From Hanleya hanleyi (Eukaryota; Mollusca; Polyplacophora; Lepidopleurida; Hanleyidae), in contig JAVTVY010039307.1 in assembly GCA_036873755.1 (NCBI GenBank), positions 1-64,000 of the forward strand: a DNA stretch of 64,000 bases. The letters run 5' to 3'. The notes beneath the pieces are model-generated. The model saw only the letters and a list, made by a program, of their open reading frames with translations. It had not been told where the DNA came from and ran no database searches. Of this stretch, positions 57,631 through 64,000 are shown piece after piece. A program made the position numbers and the translations under genes. Position 1 is the first letter of the stretch; the number at the start of each line of letters is the position of its first letter.

Positions 57631-57960
57631 GTGAGCATACATGTGGACGGACAACAGGTCCCACCTATTGCTTTAATACCGAAGTTTGGACGCGAAAGTT
57701 TCATTCGAGCCCATCAGAGCCTTCTTACAGCGACAAGTCAAATCAACCAGGATGAAGGAAATATGATCAGTCGAGATGCTATGACACGTTCCATTCTACA
57801 GAAGGACCATCAGATGAACCTAGCCAAGCAAGACAGCTGACGGTTGGAAATCCACTTTGCACGAGCCCTTCGGAGCACCATCAGTGTGATTTGCTACGCC
57901 GAGTTTGACAGCAGCATCCAAGTGAAGAAGACGCGTAACTTCCTGTGTGACTTTGTCACC
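57631..57960 (+). pseudogene. Virus-like structural-protein fragment
   Basis: Starts near IHVDGQQVPPIALIPKFGRE and SFIRAHQSLL, and ends near LEIHFARALRSTISVICYAE and FDSSIQVKKTRNF, with a stop between the halves (57838-57840). The two halves are in the same frame but the middle is short. I associate this order with a structural protein from the same virus-like neighbourhood as the ATPase at 44.5 kb. The upstream part of the gene is absent; a repeat and a short word shared with 60912 abut it. Not functional. Family assignment from memory, medium-low confidence. Confidence 0.45.
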
Positions 57961-58229
57961 TAACATGAATACAGACAACATTACCACTGTGCTGGAGAAT
58001 CATTCTCGTCTCGCGAGACTCCCTACTGCGAGAAGGAGTCTCACGTGTAAATGGGAGCCATCCCCCCAAAATTTGAGGGGTGAGTAGGCGGCGTATGATT
58101 TTCATCGTCTGTATCCGGCTTGTCATTGACCTGCTGACTCCGCCGAGTTAGAAGCGAATTGCTAAGCATAACGTGGGCTATATAATTGGAAAATGACTCT
58201 TTCCGTTTCGGAGCATATCAATCGCGAAC
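57961..58229. other. Spacer
   Basis: Has a short inverted motif (GTCTCGCGAGAC, about 58008-58019). No gene. Confidence 0.4.
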
Positions 58230-58239
58230 AAATTATTGT

Positions 58240-59145
58240 CGGTATGTATACTTGGCCGTGAAAGCGAGTTATCTAATACAGGAAATAGTTCGCATATTCT
58301 TCAATACCGATGCGTGTTTATGCGAAACAAATGTGAAAATAGAACAATAAATCTACCTACATTGTGTTCAGATTTATTTCCGGGAAAACGCGTAAAACGC
58401 ATCTCCCGCAACCTGGAACCCCGGAGCTTCCGGGGCCTAGGCGGCCCCTGGACCCTCGCCTGTCAGGCTGTGAGGATCGCTTATTTTAGCTTTGTGTATC
58501 ATATTGGTTCTAATGTTCCATGATGTAAAAGTCATCGGGTTTTTTTATCTGTTAAATATAACTAGAAAGTCAAATGGATTCAGGCATGAAGTATGTTTTT
58601 TTCAATATCGATGCGTGCTTACAAATGAGAAACAAACGTGAAAATAGAACCATAAATCTGCATACATTATGTCCGAATTTATTTCCTGGAAAATGTTTAG
58701 AACGCATCTCCGGAGATCTAGGAATTCGGAGCTTCCGGGGCCTAGGCGGCCCCTAGACCCTCACCTGTTGGGCTATGAGGATTTCCTTGTTTTATCTTTT
58801 TGTGAATGAACCATATCGGTAGGCATCTTTGTTTCCCTTCCATGAACTAAATGCCATCGTTTTGTATGTTTTAAATATAACTAGAAAGTCAAATGGATGC
58901 AGGCATGAGGTGCGATTTTTTCAATATCGATGCGTGCTTATAATTGCGAGAAAATCGTGAAAATAGAACCATAAATCTGCATACATTATGATCAGTTTTA
59001 TTTCCGGGAAAACGCTCAGAACGCATCTCCGGCGATGTACGACCCCGGAGCTTCCCGGGCCTAGGCGGCCCCTGGACCCTCGCCTGTTGGGCTGTGATAG
59101 TCGACCTCTCCCCCTATGAATTTTGGCTGGATACGCCCTTGTGGA
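58240..59145 (+). repeat. Three units of a ~300-bp repeat plus a transposon-like end (matches 35660-36240)
   Basis: Units begin near 58270, 58575 and 58885, each with TCAATA.CGATGCGTG.TTA, GAAAATAGAAC.ATAAATCT, TTATTTCCGGGAAAA, CGCATCTCCGG and GGAGCTTCCGGGGCCTAGGC. The last unit continues into GGATACGCCCTTG (59131-59143), the complement of a CAAGGGCGTATCC end like those of the element at 35660. So this is another member of that transposon family lacking a visible left end. Confidence 0.75.
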
Positions 59146-60930
59146 GTATATAATGAAATATGTTGTCAACTGTGGACAATTTCCAACGTGTTCCGATGTT
59201 TACTCCGCTGCATGTACTGACATTAACAACACTATTAAACAGAGCGTGGTAGCTAATAAAGACACACTTGAGTTATTCACAATTGTTTTTTCTTCGTTCT
59301 TCGTATTTGGATTATTTTTTTTATTTTTTCTCCGTACTAGAGATATTTTTTTTTACGTTCACACGATCGCTTACCCCCCCCCCCCCCTTTGAAGCAGCAG
59401 ACATAAATTTAGTTGACCTAGATTCTGCATTGAAGATCAACCATTGAAACGCGGAAAACAACGAATTACGTCAATTATACCGTATTTTCGCCTGCATGTT
59501 GTCTGATCGTACTATTCTTATTTATCTGATAATGCTAAACAATAATGATCTTGTGATCTTTGGGTTAGGTCATAAATTTTCTGAAGATGTACCATTTTGC
59601 GTGTCTACCCGCGGGAGAATAGTCCCGGTCGAGCGAGTGATGTCATGCTGCCTCGCTTTGAGATTGGAGATTCAAAAATGTCACCAGTTTACATGAGAGT
59701 CGCTTTGGTCTCCCGCGGGTAGACACGGCTCTCTTTGAGAATGCTGGAGAATGTGACCCATGGACACGCACTATCTTTCATGTGGTGTTCGCCCGAGACG
59801 TATTCCCGCTTGACCGTGTGTATCCTGCCGCACATACGTCCCCAACATAAACACGATGGATCGCCAGGTCAAAATTACGTGGTCGTGGCCCAAATACTTT
59901 GACCCGTACGGCCTGCCACCCATCCACTCCGACCTGACGGCCTTCTTGGACGAAGGCACAGACACGTGGCCATGGTGGCGTTCGAATAGTTGAGCCTTGC
60001 AAGGCCTGAGCAGTAGCGTGTGCGGACAGTATTGTAAGTGTTATCTCTACCATCGTTGCCGTTGACCGAACATACCCACTATCATGCAGGTGTTTGACGA
60101 GTACCCTCAGGCCGAAGACCAAGATGTGTTGGTGTACCACTGGGCCGCAGATAATCTCGATGTACAAGCCCTGTTTTGGACCTAAGTTCGCACCAACACC
60201 CTGTCTCGATTTTTGTACAATAAGTTACGAGCATAAACAAGGGGCTATGAATGCCACGAGCTTAAACAGAAATGCAGGATTGTAATTTCAATCAATCTGG
60301 TATATGCCAGTCAAGCACCCGCCTGGGAAGGTAACGAACCAGTGATCTCGGAAGAGGTCAAATGTAGTCAGTCAACGACATAGAAAACAAATGAAAGAGT
60401 TCCACAGTGAAATAGAGAGCTAAAGGAATCATCCCACAGACTAAATACATGCTTTGGTCTAGTTTAAGAGCCGGCATTCCAGCACACATGTTTTATCGAG
60501 GAAGGATCATGACCAGTTGTAGCTACAAGAGCGTAGGGTGGAAATGCAAAAAAGAGTTCGTGGTGAAGGTACAGACTCGGAAGATGAGGAGAATGTCCAA
60601 GGTGGGTGTTCGCCAACCGATGCAATTCACAAAGATGATGTTTATAGAAAGCCGATGTGGGGAGAAACGAACGATGGGCGTGTATAACCTGGAGGACCTG
60701 CGCAACCAAACCACTGCCTTTTCAGAAACGGTACTGCTCGACGTCAGCCGGGCAGTACGTCAGCTTATGCCTCTAATGGATTCTCCCTAAACAGTGAGAA
60801 ACCACTGTAAAAACAACCATTTTCAGGGCCAACCCTTCTTTGCGAAAGAGAGCTTCTCATTAAGTACAATTTTTTTTATGGTGCGTGTTGTTAAACCTTG
60901 TGGTTTAAAAAACGATTCCAAGATACTATT
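59146..60930. other. Stretch with orphan ORFs; a 17-bp inverted repeat
   Basis: CGTGTCTACCCGCGGGA (59600-59616) and its exact complement (59711-59727) bracket 94 bp. ORFs at 59778-60167 (minus, 129 codons) and 60449-60790 (plus, 113 codons) have no recognised domains. The plus-strand region 59857-60440 could hold a broken gene on the same strand as the virus-like remnant, but I cannot identify it. Confidence 0.35.
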
Positions 60931-60934
60931 TTGC

Positions 60935-61389
60935 CATTTGCATAATCCACTGAGCAGAGGATCATGGGTAAGTTCAAGATGGCGGCCACATGGGTACCAG
61001 AAAAGGGATGTTATTGTCATATTTCTTCAAAATGTCTGCTTTTCCGCTATGAAAAAACTATTTTATTTCTCATCACATTAATATTTACTAATTTATCATG
61101 CAGTTTTTGCGGAGGAATTTAATAAATAAAAAAAAATAGGAAAATTCGACGGAAAAATCGACAAAAAATGTCGTTTTTGAAAATGACGTCACTGTTACGT
61201 CATCAAAGCGGCCATCTTGTTTTTTTACGTTTTCTGATAAACCTTGACCCAAGGGTATAGTGTGGTAAGTTTCAGTCCCCTAGCTCAAGGGATAAGAAAA
61301 ATAATTAGGGGAGGGGGTATTTCGCACCCCCCCCCCCGCCCCCCCTCCAGGCCTGGATAGGTCAAAAAGCCCAGGCCAGATAGGGTTAA
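60935..61389 (-). mobile_element. piggyBac-like MITE, copy 3 (inverted, truncated)
   Basis: Most of this copy is the reverse complement of copy 2 (e.g. AAGATGGCGGCCAC at 60976, TGACGTCA at 61184-61191, CTAGCTCAAGGGATAAGAAA). It ends in GATAGGGTTAA (61389). The other end is cut off at about 60935, next to a 23-nt word also found at 57598. Confidence 0.8.
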
Positions 61390-62470
61390 TATGACATCCA
61401 CATAGCTCATTTGAACCATGGGTGGCTCGCCTAGGCCCCAAAAGTTCCATTTTAATTCATTTCCGGTAATTCCCCGTAATGTCCAGTAATGTTTTAGTTC
61501 AAGGAAATATCCAGATGTCGATGTTGGCTTCTTGGCTCTTGAATTGAAGATATCACGGGAATGTCTTTTTTTCGGTCACGTGAACGGAACGGGAATTTGT
61601 CATGAAGGTCAAAGGTCAGTGGGTGTCAAGATCTCCTTTTATTACTACACTGATGTCATCATATAATTTGGTGATGTCACTGAATCATTTGAGTTATCAA
61701 CAAACCTACTGATTTGGTGATCTCAACAATTCATTCCATAATGTCATCTAAACATTTGATGATATCAACAAATGATTTTGTGATATCAATAAATAAGTTG
61801 TAGACTGAAACAAAATTAATCTTAAAGTTAAATTCTGCTCGTCTTTTCCTCCTTTTGGGATTTACGGGTGAAAAGGGAAAACAGGATTCCAGCCGAGGGT
61901 TCAGGTGGAGAAATAGGACCCGAACCGAGTTGTCACGAGTGGGACGAGAAATACGACCCCAACCGAGGGATTCTGGGTGTGAAGAGAAATAGGACCCTAT
62001 CTGAGATGTTTCGAGTGTGAAGAGAAACAGGATCCCGCGAAGTGAACCCATATGCACTCATTCACTTCTCCGTGAAAGTTAATTCTTCCCATTCTGAACA
62101 AGAACTTCAAAAGTATGCAGTTTTCTCTTCTCTGAACTTTCATCGAATTAACAAAGCAATTGGTGATATCATAGAGCCACTGAATCTATCAGCGACAATT
62201 TAATGACAGTATTAAAGACAAAATGTGGCCTACCGCTCGTTTAATTACCGAGTTTCAGTAATGTTTTGTAGGATTTCAAGCTTTTAGTTGTTCAGTTGCG
62301 GATGCTATCTATCTTCGTAATATATCGAAATCAACCATTATTATTATATTTCATGTGTATTCGGTTACTATGTAAATATTCCATGCTGAATGTATTAAGT
62401 CTCTAATCATATGTCGCGTTTATCGTAGTGAAATACGAAAGTGTAATCAATCGGGCGTGCTCCTCCTATA
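61390..62470. repeat. Region with short degenerate tandem repeats
   Basis: 61640-61800 repeats GTGAT.TCA..AAAT.ATTTG-like ~28-bp words. 61900-62045 has three ~55-bp units with GAGAAATA.GACCC.A.CCGAG. AGGTCAAAGGTCA (61606-61618) is a perfect DR1. The minus ORF at 61731-62057 is a by-product of these repeats. Confidence 0.55.
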
Positions 62471-62474
62471 TATT

Positions 62475-63005
62475 TTCGCTATTGCTAAGGCTAGGGGGGC
62501 CGAAACTTACCCCACTATATCACTGGGTCAAGCTTTACAAGAAAATGTAAAAAATCCAAGATGGCCGCCAAGATGACGTCACTGTTGCGTCATTTCCAAA
62601 ACGAGCATTTTTGGACCATTTTTTGGTCAGAATTTTCTAAATTTTTATTTTCGTTTTTTCTTCTCAAAAACTGCATTATAAATTAGTAAAAAAATAATCT
62701 GATATGAGATAAAATAGTTTTTACCCACTTTACAAAAAAGCAAAACTATTGAAGAAATATGACGAAAACATCACTTTTCTGGTACTCCACATGGCCGCCA
62801 TTTTGAATTTACCCATGATCCTCTGTTCCGGGGGGTCATGCCAATAGGCTGAAAATGACCCCAATATGATAATCTAAAAAGTCAAGAAGTTTCAGCTCTA
62901 TTTTTTGTCGTTCCGGAGATAGGAACAAAAAACCAACAGGGCGGCGGAAAGTGCCTTCTCCCTTCTTCCCCCCCCCCCCCCCCCCACCACGCTAGGTAGG
63001 GTTAA
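62475..63005 (+). mobile_element. piggyBac-like MITE, copy 4
   Basis: Same orientation as copy 2. Runs from GCTAAGGCTAGGGGGGCCGA-like sequence to GGTAGGGTTAA (63005) with a long C-run before the end. The left terminus is lost or too diverged to see. Confidence 0.8.
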
Positions 63006-63127
63006 AGCCGTTCATCTGTAATTTTATATTTTTGTTATGTATAATAGACCATATACTATAACCGTACCAGAATCTGGTCTTGTCACAAGATCCAGTATTT
63101 GTCGTAACCTATATATTTTGGTATTCT

Positions 63128-63412
63128 ATTGTTACGAGAGCTTCCTTTCGTATTTGGAATCTTTCACTGCGTATCTGGTTAGCTCTGCATCTCTGCTGAT
63201 ATAAATCATAGAACAGTCTTCCTAAGCTGGGCATAACAGATTAGTTATTAGAGGGAGCGAGTTGTTTGTTCGTGAATCTGTTACGAATCTCCTTCTAATA
63301 ATTAATCTGTTATGCCCAGATTAGGAAGACTGTTCTATGATTTATATTCAGCTGAGTTACCCTGATACGCAGTGGAAGATTCAAAATATAAACGGAAGCT
63401 CTCGTAACAAGA
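63128..63412. mobile_element. Palindromic MITE / foldback, about 285 bp
   Basis: Ends GTTACGAGAGCTTCCTTT and its complement AACGGAAGCTCTCGTAAC; arms of about 130 bp pair through CATAGAACAGTCTTCCTAA and CTGGGCATAACAGATTA. Loop near 63262-63290. Non-coding. Confidence 0.85.
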
Positions 63413-63574
63413 CGTGTTTTGTCGACGACTGTGTTTGTGAACGAATAGGACGATCTTTTATTTGTGGCAGTTATGTCTTTTCATTTATTTTGTTCCTAAC
63501 GTAACTTTAGTTGATATGATATTCGAGTATGAACAATTAGGTTGATAAAACCGTTATTTTAGTGTTATGAGCTT

Positions 63575-64000
63575 TTAACCATATCTGGCCTAGGGGGAGG
63601 GGGGTGGGGTAACGAAACTTTCTGAGCAATCTCCGGAACGACAAAACAAAAGGAGAGCTGAAACTCCTTGATTTTATAGTTTATCATATTGGAGTCATTT
63701 TGAGCCTATTTGCATAACCCCCCAAGCAGAGCATCATGAGTAAATTCAAAATGGCACCCACGTGGGGTACCAGAAAAGTGGTGATTTTGACATATTTCTT
63801 CAAAATTTCTGCTTTTCCGCGATGAAAAGCGGGCAAAAACTATTTTATTTCACATCACAATAATATTTATTAATTTATCATGCATTTTGTCGGAGAAATT
63901 GCATAAATAAAACATTCGGAAAATCCGACCGAAAAATCGACCAAAAAATGCCGTCACTGTGACGTCATCAAGACAGCCATCTTGAATTGTTTTCACACAT
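63575..64000 (-). mobile_element. piggyBac-like MITE, copy 5 (inverted, runs off the window)
   Basis: Begins TTAACCATATCTGGCC (63575) and continues as the reverse complement of copy 2 through CGGAACGACAAAA, AAAATGACTCC-type, GATCCTC-type and TGACGTCA (63958-63965). The far end lies beyond the window. Confidence 0.8.

Noticed and set aside
57379..57654. 91-codon ORF with repeated HNV..EVL words
   Set aside because: Translation of the three-copy 37-bp tandem repeat at 57462-57545.
59778..60167. 129-codon minus-strand ORF
   Set aside because: No domain, no support from neighbours; plus-strand frames in the same place look equally likely and are broken.
61731..62057. 108-codon minus-strand ORF
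   Set aside because: Covers short degenerate tandem repeats; no recognisable domain.

Overview
The window looks like accessory, transposon-rich DNA of a marine invertebrate, most likely a mollusc and probably a gastropod. I see no bacterial-type operons, no rRNA or tRNA gene, and no intact host gene that I can name. The mollusc inference rests on LINE and SINE 3' tails ending in an ACGTTAAAC word followed by CT- or ACTC-rich simple repeats, a SINE with a 5S-rRNA-derived head, and decayed genes of a virus-like family known from invertebrate genomes. Species level is not claimed.

Layout. 1-9.9 kb: a diverged duplication (0.84-3.1 kb), a 77-bp minisatellite (4.1-5.4 kb), and a 41-bp minisatellite carried by two repeat copies in opposite orientation (5.95-8.9 kb). 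10.06-19.92 kb: a long foldback DNA transposon with TA target duplication. It is interrupted by a 6.85-kb LTR retrotransposon on the minus strand, whose 4-bp GTCA target duplication and pre-insertion site can be read from the opposite foldback arm. The retroelement's only long ORF joins a Gag with a CCHC knuckle to the C-terminal tail of an integrase, so protease, RT, RNase H and integrase core are missing.

20-27 kb: arrays of a ~122-bp repeat, two paralogous ~0.9-kb blocks, and a 5S-derived SINE present in one block and absent from the other. 25.0-26.2 kb: a degenerate satellite-like element that recurs inverted at 36.6-38.4 kb. 27.3-30.6 kb: a Penelope-like reverse transcriptase fragment inside a ~350-bp inverted repeat, with two small palindromic elements nested in between. 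32.9-35.65 kb: an L1/Tx1-type LINE 3' half that has lost the YADD part of its RT and is interrupted by a 3.26-kb DNA transposon (35660-38920, 5-bp target duplication GGCAG).

39-51 kb: tandem duplications, a ~70-bp satellite with alternating A/B monomers, the first of five copies of a TTAA-flanked piggyBac-like MITE, a decayed virus-like gene cluster (packaging-type ATPase plus a small downstream gene), three diverged copies of a non-coding repeat, and a 5'-truncated LINE. 51-64 kb: more MITEs and foldbacks, a TAGGGGAGATTGGG-ended element, a second virus-like remnant (57.6-58.0 kb) and four more piggyBac-like MITEs.

No pathway can be assembled from these parts. The interest lies in nested insertion history, deletion derivatives, regulatory-like motifs inside repeats, and the virus-like remnants. 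All coordinates of repeat edges are by eye.
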